From Zygnema cylindricum (Eukaryota; Streptophyta; Zygnematophyceae; Zygnematales; Zygnemataceae), in the NCBI GenBank assembly GCA_037447655.1, contig JBBHKE010002115.1:77162-141161 (forward strand): a DNA stretch of 64,000 bases, read 5' to 3'. Shown here piece after piece: positions 55,195-64,000 of this stretch; position 1 is the stretch's first letter, and each line of letters begins with the position of its first letter. Position numbers and translations under genes: made by a program. The notes under the pieces are model-generated. The model was not told the DNA's origin. It saw nothing but the letters and a program-made list of their open reading frames with translations, and did not search any database.

Positions 55195-56220
55195 TGTAAA
55201 TATTAAAGGTTATTTTAGTATTTTCTAGTTTTTGTAAAATACAGAAAAGTAAGACGGGATGCGCCTCTAACTCCTCTCGACTCATATTATGCTGATCACT
55301 CCAAAGTTAGGAGAGGGAGATAGAGCCATGGCACGCCCTATGCTATCCTAGGCAGGGGACAAGCATTAGATTGGTAGATTTACCAAAGCGATATTGTAGG
55401 ACCATTTGAACTGTACTTGCCGTGCACGTGAGAGCTATCGATGCATTACTTATGCCAATTTGTTTAAGCTCAAAGCTATACGATATAGGTTTGGATAATA
55501 ATATAAATATTGACACGTAGGCTATTTTAATTAACAGTATATTTGGACATAAATACATTTTGTGTTGTACGGCGTACGAAAAATTAGAAAAAAATACCAC
55601 GCACTTTGTTTCGAATGTGAAACAAATATCGCGCAAGTATTTATGACGGCTAAGATTGAAATCCTGCTTAATTAGACGGCCGCGAAGCATACCGAGATCG
55701 CGGAATAGGTTTTAGCCGATTTGCGGTCAATGTCACATCGATTGACACGTGGCACAACCATATTGGATTACGGCATCTCAGGGGATTATAGGAACAAATC
55801 CAAAAATAATATGTGTGGACTTGTTGGCCATGTCGTACAATGACCGTTCCGAAAGTACACCAACACCTATACCTTTTTATATGACACAATATTATGATTG
55901 GTGTGTTACTTCAGTAGATAGAGTTTTAGAGAGAGATAGGACTTAGAAAAATTTGATAGATTGGACCCTTTCTCCCGGAGGGCTTCTATATAAAAGGTCA
56001 ACTTTGACCCTCTATAACTTAATGCTTAGAGGAGCAAATTCAAAGATTCCTTTTGCTATAGTTTCTAAGGATTCTTGCCTTCACAAGGGTGAAGGTGGTT
56101 AGAGTTTTTGTCTATCGGGGTGGCAGTTATTCTTGCTGAAACAAAAATGGGTCAGGGTTATCCTAGAGGCTTTGTGTGAGCTGCCTACTTTGAGGACCTA
56201 TCGAGGTCTTTGATTTTCCA
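55195..56220 (+). mobile_element. Copia C 3' LTR
   Basis: Starts TGTAAATATTAAAGG. TATATAAAA at 55987-55995. Hairpin CCTTCACAAGGGTGAAGG at 56078-56095. The end near GATTTTCCA is fixed only by homology with the solo LTR. Collinear with 41580-42617 and 39601-40648. Confidence 0.75.
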
Positions 56221-56529
56221 CCCCCCCAGCTGGTTGAGATGGATGTGTTTGTGCGTAACGACTTGCTGCAAATCCGAGGCCTAAGACAAATGAAAAGGAT
56301 TGAGGGTCCATGACACGACCTAAAATGATGCAGCGGTGTCGTTCTAAGAGACCATAATATGTTCCTGTTTTGTGGTTGAAGGCTCATCTAGGCCGCCTGT
56401 GTGAATATTTATGAGTAAGCAAGGCATATCATCAGAGAAAGCGTGAGAGTGTGGATAAGACATTAGAGTGGGGAGAACTTTGAGTGGTTAACCTGAGACG
56501 TTAATTTTGTAATTCAGTGGGTGATCAGG
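56221..56529 (-). other. Gypsy G3 sequence beyond the methyltransferase, decayed
   Basis: Presumably the end of the methyltransferase and the start of the next G3 domain, but no motif survives. It abuts the copia C LTR at a run of C, so reverse transcriptase and integrase of G3 are not in the window. Confidence 0.4.
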
Positions 56530-57182
56530 CTAAAGACATGTTTGGACTTTATGGAAAGGCAGAAGTGCAATCTCAATATCTGTAAAAGGGGGTTTGATAA
56601 AAAGATTTCCTTCTCTAAGACAACTAATATCAATCAGGTTGGTCCATTTCGATCGGACACGATGAGCTAAAGACCCATGATGAGCGGCATCAATGATAAG
56701 TGGAGGACCAATTAATGCTTCTATCCGCTTGTAATCAACTAACATTGTAGGTCGAGGATCGTTAAAGGCTGCCATGTTTTCTAGAATATATCCCTATGCT
56801 CCATCTAAAGATTGCAAAAAATGCATGATACGAAGTAATTAAAAAAAAATAATTTAGTGCGAGGATTAGCTAAGCCGAGACCTTTACCTGCTCGTGACGT
56901 TCCTTGACACTCCCAACCGGCAAACAAAAGATTGATTGGTTCCACATCAAGAAGGTGTTGATTGCCTATCAAAGAAATATCTTGAAATAAGGCTATATGC
57001 ATTTGAGCAAAGGTGGATTTGGGAAAAAGATGTAGATATTGTCTATGTAATACATTACATTGATGTGTTTTTCGTGCTAAAGGGTCAATGTCAACTGAGT
57101 AGTACTGCTTGATTAGTAATTTGTTGCGAAGGTCTGAGAGTAGAGAGGTACCTATGCCTGCAAATAGATCTAAAATGACCAC
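56530..57182 (-). pseudogene. Cytosine-5 DNA methyltransferase domain carried by gypsy G3
   Basis: Minus strand. Motif I ILDLFAGIGTS (about 57175-57145), motif II YYSVDIDPLARKTHQCN, motif IV LLFAGWECQGTSRAGKGLGL with the catalytic Cys (about 56940-56880), PRTKLFF, then after a frameshift in a T run near 56835 and one TAG near 56787, motif VI ILENMAAF with the catalytic Glu and a C-terminal motif IIDAAHHGSLAHRVRSKWTN. The last resembles the IDA...AHRARYFWGN signature of DNMT3-type enzymes. Glu replaces the usual Pro before the catalytic Cys. It lies downstream of the element's protease in the same direction. The enzyme would methylate cytosine in DNA; this copy is broken. Family call is strong; subfamily is tentative. 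Confidence 0.8.
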
Positions 57183-58226
57183 ACCATCTTGATTAGGGTT
57201 TAGCTGAATTGGTTTCCAATTAATGGGAAGAAAACGAGAAATATCTACTTAAGTGAGATGAGAGGGTGAAACTCGCGATAAAGGAATTTGAAGTGTGTGT
57301 TTGTAAGTGTGATCAAACTCCCGAGAATCAATAATAAAACCTAGATTATCCAAAAGTTCAAGTAAAAAATGACTGTGTGGCAGAATTTCCTATATGGATA
57401 AAGAATGGCAAATTTCAAATCCCACCGAGTTTCCGAAATAAGCAGGGACAGATTGGGATGCGTGAGCCATAATGGGTATGGGTTGTCATGTTGAAATTAA
57501 CGGAAGACAAATTTTATATTCCTGATAACTAGTATGACGGTAGGAAAATGTCTAATTCTACATGTCAATGCCGCCTCCTACTATGAAAATCACATCTTGC
57601 CCCACTAAACACTCCTAATCACTACATTTGGTGACCAATGCATGAGCGCGGACCTCTACAAAATCAGATTCTATACCATTTTGAAACCTAATGCCCAAAA
57701 CTGGTTCGGGTGTTCCTGCTGAGGTGAGTAAACGTGTGGTGGTGGCTTGAATTTTATTAGCTATGAGACTTAGTTTCGGTGCAAAATATGACACCAAAAA
57801 AACTAGTTTTGCACCAGTGTCCATAAGTGGTAATGACGGTGTGACACCATTGACTGAAAATGCACCCTTCCCATTATCCAAAAAACTGATGTGTGGGTCA
57901 AGTGAACTACGCTCGTTGGTAGAGATAGGCCTAAGAGCGTCAAGATTGCGGTTCATTTGTAAAGCATATAATGCTGCAGATGGGATGGATGTGACGGTAG
58001 TTTTAGTGTTGGGAGAATCGGAAATCAAAGGTGATAAAATGTACAATCTTTCCTTAACCATATGACTATCTTGAATAGAGCGGTCAAGAATAGTGAGTGC
58101 TTCCGCCGTGATGGTGGAAGCAGTTTCGGGAAAATTAGTTACAGTTTCTTTGGAAAATGATAATCGAAGACGCGTGCTAGACTGTTTACCCTCACGATTG
58201 TGATCAATTGTCCCCTTTTCAAACAT
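57183..58226 (-). pseudogene. Gypsy G3 aspartic protease and linker
   Basis: The 203-codon frame 58226-57615 contains LPLMDTGAKLVFLV (DTG-A, retropepsin active site, near 57830) and QNGIESDFVEVRAHALVTK. A second part in broken frames reads CLVGQDVIF and KICLPLI, the same as in G1. The last 250 bp before the methyltransferase hold in-frame stops. A linker of roughly 140 residues separates the protease from motif I of the methyltransferase. Confidence 0.72.
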
Positions 58227-59538
58227 GGTTGCCCGCTTTTGGACGGTTCAATCTCGTAAAACTCGACCAGCTAGCGTGGGAAGGTGGACAAGTGTACGGG
58301 CTATACCAGTTAGGTGAGTTGGCAATTTCATTTAAACCATCAGAGTTGCAAACTCGTCTTTGATCATAGCGGCCATTTGAGTTTGCATTTCCTCTCTCTT
58401 TTTTTCTCTCCAAGACACTTTAGGTGGATAATTTTTTTTTTGCTCTTTAACCTGTAAGACTACTTTGGCAGATCTTGTCGGGATTCCACCATTTCGAATA
58501 TGATTTTGATATGAAAATTCAGGGTTTTTGATGTGACAATGATATACACAGTGGCCAATCTGTTTGCAGTGTGTACAGGTTGCAGATTTATCCAGACACA
58601 TCCGAGCATCGTGCCCGGTTTTTCCACATCGGAAACAAATTCGATTTAATGGTTAGTTTGGAGGGGTTCCCATATTTGGAACCCTCGATTGACAATTGTT
58701 TGGCCCTGGGTTATTTGGTGGATTAAAAGGAGGAGGTTCCCTTTGAGGTGCTTTTGGTCCGTCGTGGGCTTCCCACCAATAATTTGTCATCTCGTATTCA
58801 ACCGCGTATTGGGCCGCTGGTCAAATGTAAATTTGAGACCGTATATTTCGATAAGATGGCTTTGAATAAATTTCTTTGATTGGAAAGGAAACTGTCCAAC
58901 AAACTTCTGGACAGCTTCGGCATCTGATATCAGATCGGGTAACGCTTCCCGCAAGGTCTCTTTGCGGGCTCGTAAAAGGGGGGCAGTTTCGCCCGGTTTA
59001 CGCTCAAAATACATTAATTCCTTAACTTCGTCAGGATTCTGCATGCGATACTCCTCTTGTAACAAATTAAACATTATGGTGAGAGGGTCTCGTAACGGAA
59101 TAGTCATCCCGGGTCATGCCGAGACGACGGCTCGGGCTGCAAGGGCATATTGGTGGGGAACCTCCGGTACAGCTGGGTAAAGGACATTGCCAAGCGCATC
59201 TAAGACCTCGAGAATAGCAGCTTGATAACGAGCTTCTGCTTGACCTATAAACCTCTAGCTTACCAGCATATTGTAGAGAATATTCAGTCATCGTAAGTAT
59301 GCCATCATACTTGTGGGAATATAAAGTAAGGGCGGAACTATGAAGGTAACGCCCTAGAAAGGAGAAAGCGACACGCATGTTAAATATGTCTTAATAACGA
59401 AAATCTAGATCTTGCATTTCGGAATCAAACAACATTCGAAAATAAGATAAACTCATAATATCTTTCATTCCAGAAAAACATAATTGAAGTTTACCCGGAT
59501 GGCCCTCCGATGTGGAGGCCATCGAGTGAGATGACATA
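58227..59538 (-). pseudogene. Gypsy G3 Gag with double zinc knuckle
   Basis: Probable start ATG at 59538 (MSSHSMASTSEGHPGKLQL). Gag core: VAFSFLGRYLHSSALTLYSH, a shifted segment, then DPLTIMFNLLQEEYRMQNPD, ERKPGETAPLLRARKETLRE and AEAVQKFVGQFPFQSKKFI, a typical Ty3/gypsy retrotransposon gag arrangement. Two CCHC knuckles lie side by side at about 58640-58560: CFRCGKTGHDARMC and CTHCKQIGHCVYHC. Stops lie near 59395, 59265, 59110 and 58785, and there are several frameshifts. Confidence 0.75.
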
Positions 59539-60638
59539 GTTCAATTCAATGCCCGAATCGCTACTAATGGAGACCAAAAAGAAAGGAAATCTAAATCGAA
59601 TTCCCCTTTGTTATCAACCTTTTCCACAGATAGCATGGATAAAATGGATAACAAAGATGACACTTTGGTTAAATTTGAATCGAGTAGAGGACGCTCTAGA
59701 TTCAATTAAAGGACTCAACGACAACAAAATCAAATTTCGTAAATTTGGTTAATAGAAATTTGACGAATGGAAAGTTCCACCACTACGTGTGGATCCGGAT
59801 GAGTAGTCAAGATTATCCGAATCAGTGGGTATAAAAGTGACGGAGATGGAAACTAATTTACTAACGGATACCCCCTATACGAAATGCACCAAATGCCAAT
59901 CCACGCCAGATAAGTAAGAAATAATCTCAAAAATTCTCTACCAGGGCCACGATGGCCAGATCTAATCAAGAAGTCGCTTTTACCGAAACCTTTACCCTGC
60001 AAACGAGTGGGCAAGGTCAAACGGTTAGATCTATAAAGGCACAAAATTGTTTAACAAGCACCCAAAGGTGCATTCAAAAGCTCCAAAAGCAAAAAATAGT
60101 TCTATCCGAGGCCACCAACGGCCAGACATAACAAGAAAATTCCACGCCAAACAAAAACAAGAAAAAAACTAAAATTCTATGGGCTCCATTGCCACACAGA
60201 ATTCGCAGATCCAAAGAAGCTAATCTAGATAGTGCCAACTCCAAGCTAATATAAACCCAAATGATTGACCCCTTGACAATCAGAACCCCATTACAGCTTC
60301 ACTTCTGTGAAATAAGACTTTCTGTGTGCTCTGTTCCACCACAGAATGCAAGGTTAGAATATTATTTTTGGATAGCATTCCCCACTTTGACTTTCCCTTC
60401 TAAATGCAATCACCCTGGCAGGCAAACACTTTGACCGACTACAGCCTTGTGTACTCTAGACTCCCCTGAGTCCGCATCAAAAAGAATACAGATAATCGCG
60501 CATGAAAGTCATCTTCATCCAAGATCTCCTCTTCTCCGAACTCTCATTTCACCTGTGTGGTTACGAGTGCCTTGTTTTTTCGGAAGATACACTGGATTTG
60601 TTCTCCTTCAGCCTCAGCTCGCTCAGCTTGGTGCACTC
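59539..60638. other. Probable G3 leader/LTR and copia LTR debris, no gene seen
   Basis: 59540-60300 is upstream of the G3 gag start and should hold its leader and 5' LTR, but I could not place the termini. 60400-60510 carries a minus-strand copia LTR fragment with the GGACTC...GAGTC and CTACAC-type hairpins in decayed form. ORFs here are short. Confidence 0.4.
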
Positions 60639-61820
60639 TGTTGTTTTTGAAAAGTTGGTTTCGTGCGTACTCGACATTTTGTGCGCACGCGACGTTTCGC
60701 GTGCGTAATATATTATCGAAAGTAATGTGGTGGTTCGAATGGATTTGCGGATTGGGGGAGTAAATGTACGAGTAAAATTAAAGGGACGGAGGTAGTAATT
60801 GAGTGGCGCGGATTGCGTTAAGAAATGGACGGCGGATCGCGACGCGATCCGATGTGAAGTTTACGGAAATGATTTCGGTTGTACGATTATTATTTTAACA
60901 AGTGGACATGAATGACTAAATTATCTTCGCGACGTCGTGGGATATTTGACGACTCGCATGGATTTTGTTTGGATTTTTATGACCACGTGGCGCGACATCA
61001 AGGGTGCCGAATTAGATCGACGGACGGCGGATATAGGCCGTGGATATTTTTCAAGTAGTAGAGACGCGAAATCGCGTCAATCACACGATGTTAATTTTGG
61101 ACGTCCCAGATTGTTTGACGAAATTCGAGGAGTTCCATTGAGTGACTCAGCATGACTGAGCATACGATTTTGTAAGATTGTGTGTACTTTGTAAATATTT
61201 ACAACAATGGTTTGTCTTTATGTGTATTAGTTATTAGTGTAGATTTACTCTTTTTGACATACCTCGAAGTATTCGGGTTTATTAACATTAATAGAGGTAG
61301 CTAGTAGATTGCGTGCGGCTGGTATGCCTCCGTACACTCAGTAATGAGCTCGTGTATATTTGTAGGACTTAGTCATTTTTAGTCATAGGAACTTTTGGAC
61401 CAAAAACTGTTTATGATGTTTTTTGGTAATTTTATCTGAGGATTACTCTCAGATCTGTTGGCAGAATTATCTGAAATTCTGCATGTGTGTTCCTCTTTAT
61501 ATTTTTATTATTTTCACAAATTTGCAGGCCTATTGTGTGCCTTTTCTGTGTTTTACTTCATTGTGAAGTTAGTCTGTTTTATCAAAGTTCTGGCAGACTG
61601 TTTTTCTGCAACTTTGACTAGATGATGTGATCGCTCTGTTTATTATATTTGCCTGAAAATTTGTGAGGTTATTCCAAAGCCTATATACTATCTATTGATG
61701 TAGTTTCAGCTTGTTTTGTTATTTCTGCAGAATTCTGTGTTGATTCAAAGTAGGCTGTTTTTGGGTAGTCTGTGGTGCTTCCGAGGGTGAATCCATGGCT
61801 AGAAATGGCTATGGACAACA
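60639..61820 (+). mobile_element. Copia D 5' LTR
   Basis: 1,182 bp from TGTTGTTTTTG to ATGGACAACA, CpG-rich at its start. It contains the 17-bp palindrome GGATCGCGACGCGATCC (60834-60850) and TGAGTGACTCAGCATGACTGAG (61138-61159 region, bZIP-like TGACTCA). The gag ATG (61795) lies 26 nt before the LTR end. The same sequence restarts at 63435 with about 1 percent differences over the 566 bp visible. Confidence 0.9.
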
Positions 61821-62472
61821 GGTTATGGGCCCACACCCATGTCTACCCATATTGGATGAATCCTACTTACCCATATTTGATGGAACTGAATATTATTGTT
61901 GGAGGAGTATTATAGAGAGCTACTTCAAGTTGAGGGAGCTTATGGATGTGGTGGATGGGACATGTGTTGAAACTTCGGCTGAATGGGAGGAGAAAAACTT
62001 GGAGTGCTTGAGGATTATCAAGCTATCAATGACTAAGGAATTTGTAATGATGTACCTTGATGTGAAGAGTGCAGCTGAATTATGGAAGTTTTTAGAATGC
62101 ACTTATCAAAAGACTTCTGTGTATCACTGGATGATTAGTGCTACAAAAATATTTGAATATAAATATGATGGTGGTAGCATGTTGAAATATTGCCTTAGTT
62201 TGCAAAGATTGTTTGCAGAAAATGATATTGCGGGAGGAAATTTTACAAATGTTCAAAAGGCTCTCATTTTAATGAAAGGATTACCTAAGGAATATAGGTG
62301 TGCGTTTGATAGATTAAACCAAGTTGATAAAAAGGATTGGAACTTACCATTAGCAATCAGATTTGTTTTGGATGTAGAAAATGATAAAGAGGCTTTAAAA
62401 GATAAGGGGAATTTTGAAGGTGTTAGATCACAGTTTGAGAGAAATAGAAAAAGTTGCAAATCAAAAAATTGA
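61795..62472 (+). CDS. Copia D Gag, N-terminal part (starts in the LTR)
   Basis: MARNGYGQQ is encoded by the LTR and VMGPHP by the primer site. A UBN2/DUF4219-like copia gag follows: FDGTEYYCWRSIIESYFKLR, EWEEKNLECLRIIKLSMTKE, AELWKFLECTYQKTSVYHWM, GGSMLKYCLSLQRLFAENDI and ALILMKGLPKEYRCAFDRLN. The frame closes at a TGA at 62470. That stop is created by a 32-bp tandem duplication (GAGAAATAGAAAAAGTTGCA plus 12 bp) spanning about 62438-62501. Function: capsid protein of the element. Confidence 0.82.
   Translation: MARNGYGQQVMGPHPCLPILDESYLPIFDGTEYYCWRSIIESYFKLRELMDVVDGTCVETSAEWEEKNLECLRIIKLSMTKEFVMMYLDVKSAAELWKFLECTYQKTSVYHWMISATKIFEYKYDGGSMLKYCLSLQRLFAENDIAGGNFTNVQKALILMKGLPKEYRCAFDRLNQVDKKDWNLPLAIRFVLDVENDKEALKDKGNFEGVRSQFERNRKSCKSKN
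61821..61834 (+). other. Primer-binding site of copia D
   Basis: GGTTATGGGCCCAC at the LTR boundary, identical to that of copia A and complementary to the initiator tRNA-Met anticodon arm. Confidence 0.8.
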
Positions 62473-63104
62473 GAAATAGAAAAAGTTGCAAATCAAAAAA
62501 TTGTTTTTACTGTAATGATTTAGGACATACTTTTAGAGTATGTCCATTATATAAAAGTGCATGTGTCACAGGAAATTTCAGAAACAGATGGGATGAGGAT
62601 CGAGTTCGACCCCCTACACGAAGGGATACACTTCCAGTCGATGAATTTGTATACTTGCCGACAGTTATTTTTCGAAATATGGAAAATGAGGAAGTAAAGG
62701 AAACATTTGTTGTCACCGAAAATAGTGTGGAGAAAGTGGTGACAGAAAAGGATTCGGTTTATGTCAATTTTTTTGACGACAGATTGGTGAGTGATAAAGA
62801 TTTACAGGAGGAAAATGTTAATTTTGTGAGGATAGTTAGAGAGAGTGAAGGTCAATTAAAAGTAGAAGCTGAAAATAATTTGCATGAGGAGATTAGTGCG
62901 CTTAGAGAAGGAGAGAGAAAAAGTGTCAAGAAAAGTGGAGTAAATGAGGAAGTTTATATTATTGAAAAAGAAAATAAAAATGTGAAAATTGAGAGAATAC
63001 CAAAATTTATGAAGAAAACGAAGAAAAGAAGTAGAATTCAAAGGAGGAACCATAGAAGAAAACATGTGCAGAAAGTGGTCAAAAGAAAACAACGTGAAAA
63101 GTAA
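62473..63104 (+). CDS. Copia D Gag, C-terminal part with zinc knuckle and lysine-rich tail
   Basis: Continues the same protein in the frame shifted by the 32-bp duplication. Zinc knuckle CFYCNDLGHTFRVC (CX2CX4HX4C, 62502-62543), then an acidic region and a basic tail (KFMKKTKKRSRIQRRNHRRK). It ends at the TAA at 63102. No protease, integrase or RT follows, so the element is gag-only. Confidence 0.8.
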
Positions 63105-63434
63105 TTTTATGGAGGTGGCTATCTTTGACATTTAGTAATTTTTGTAAAATTTCGGATTTAGCATTTTGAATTTTGAAATTGGTTGAAAAGGAAAGTTTAT
63201 ATTTTTATTTTTGAATACCTAGAAAGAGGAAGCGGAAGAAATGGTGTGTTTAGGAAGGACGGAATTTGGAAGACATGGCAGCAGGTAGTTGAAGCAGTGG
63301 TGACGTCAGCGGAAGCAGTGGGGACGTTTGAACGAGAAAAAAAAAAAGTAAATTTGGGGGTATAGAAATGTACAGTTACATTTGAAATGATGCATATTTT
63401 ATTCCGGGTGCACGAAACTAAATTTTCGGGGGAG
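63105..63434 (+). other. Copia D 3' untranslated part and polypurine tract
   Basis: 330 bp with no coding signal. Ends in TTTTCGGGGGAG directly before the 3' LTR. Confidence 0.7.
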
Positions 63435-64000
63435 TGTTGTTTTTGAAAAGTTGGTTTCGTGCGTACTCGACATTTTGTGCGCACGCGACGTTTCGCGTGC
63501 GTAATATATTATCGAAAGTAATGTGGTGGTTCGAATGGATTTGCGGATTGGGGGAGTAAATGTACGAGTAAAATTAAAGGGACGTGAGGTAGTAATTGAG
63601 TGGCGCGGATTGCGTTAAGAAATGGACGACGGATCGCGACGCGATCCGATGTGAAGTTTACGGAAATGATTTCGGTTGTACGATTATTATTTTAACAAGT
63701 GGACATGAATGACTAAATTATCTTCGCGACGTCGTGGGATATTTGACGACTCGCGTGGATTTCGTTTGGATTTTTATGACCACGTGGCGCGACATCAAGG
63801 GTGCCGAATTAGATCGACGGACGGCGGATATAGGCCGTGGATATTTTTCAAGTAGTAGAGACGCGAAATCGCGTCAATCACACGATGTTAATTTTGGACG
63901 TCCCGGATTGTTTGACGAAATTCGAGGAGTTCCATTGAGTGACTCAGCATGACTGAGCATACGATTTTGTAAGATTGTGTGTACTTTGTAAATATTTACA
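63435..64000 (+). mobile_element. Copia D 3' LTR (truncated by window end)
   Basis: First 566 bp of the LTR. Differences from the 5' LTR are few (for example GACGGAGG/GACGTGAGG, GGACGGCGG/GGACGACGG, CGCATGG/CGCGTGG, CCCAGATT/CCCGGATT), indicating recent insertion. Confidence 0.9.

Overview
The window is nuclear DNA of an AT-rich, intron-bearing eukaryote, most likely a streptophyte (a charophyte green alga or an early-diverging land plant). The reasons are a spliced valyl-tRNA synthetase gene with T-rich GT-AG introns, a secreted protein with plant-style SPPPP hydroxyproline-rich repeats, plant-type initiator-tRNA primer sites, Ty1/copia and Ty3/gypsy elements, and a gypsy element carrying a cytosine-5 DNA methyltransferase. 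From memory, the last is a feature reported from charophytes and dinoflagellates. The species cannot be named from the sequence alone.

Layout. 1-4.3 kb: the 3' five exons of valine--tRNA ligase, with introns full of low-complexity repeats. 5.0-6.5 kb: a head-to-head inverted pair of non-LTR retrotransposon tails. 6.5-10.5 kb: repeat-derived DNA and copia debris. 10.5-15.1 kb and 21.9-27.3 kb: two copies of an old segmental duplication. Each carries on the minus strand a four-exon gene for a secreted beta/gamma-crystallin-like protein with a proline-rich tail. Copy 1 is intact through exon 3. Copy 2 is a pseudogene with three stops, and a tandem array of miniature LTR elements has replaced its exon 2 acceptor. 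15.1-19.4 kb and 27.6-30.4 kb: nested non-autonomous DNA transposons (hAT-like with 8-bp target duplications, PIF/Harbinger-like with TAA/TTA duplications). 30.4-34.3 kb: AT-rich DNA with a tandem array of about 150-bp units and one possible orphan exon.

34.3-64 kb is a retrotransposon graveyard. A plus-strand gypsy element (G2, 40.6-51.8 kb) was split by a copia solo LTR (41580-42617) and by a full-length copia element A (43527-49953, TSD GAATG). Upstream lie a gypsy deletion derivative (G1) and a minus-strand copia fragment (F). Downstream lie a 5'-truncated copia (C, 51.9-56.2 kb), a minus-strand gypsy with methyltransferase (G3, 56.2-59.5 kb) and a young gag-only copia (D, from 60639 past the window end).

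Common themes. These copia families start gag inside the LTR and translate through a primer site complementary to the anticodon arm of initiator tRNA-Met. Several of their LTRs hold an antisense tRNA-like sequence and paired hairpins. The related gypsy elements carry chromatin modules: a PHD finger after the integrase in G1 and G2, and a DNA methyltransferase after the protease in G3. The miniature LTR element carries a sense tRNA-like Pol III promoter whose A box is amplified four-fold. All exon junctions, duplications and motifs were read by eye. No alignment or database search was run.
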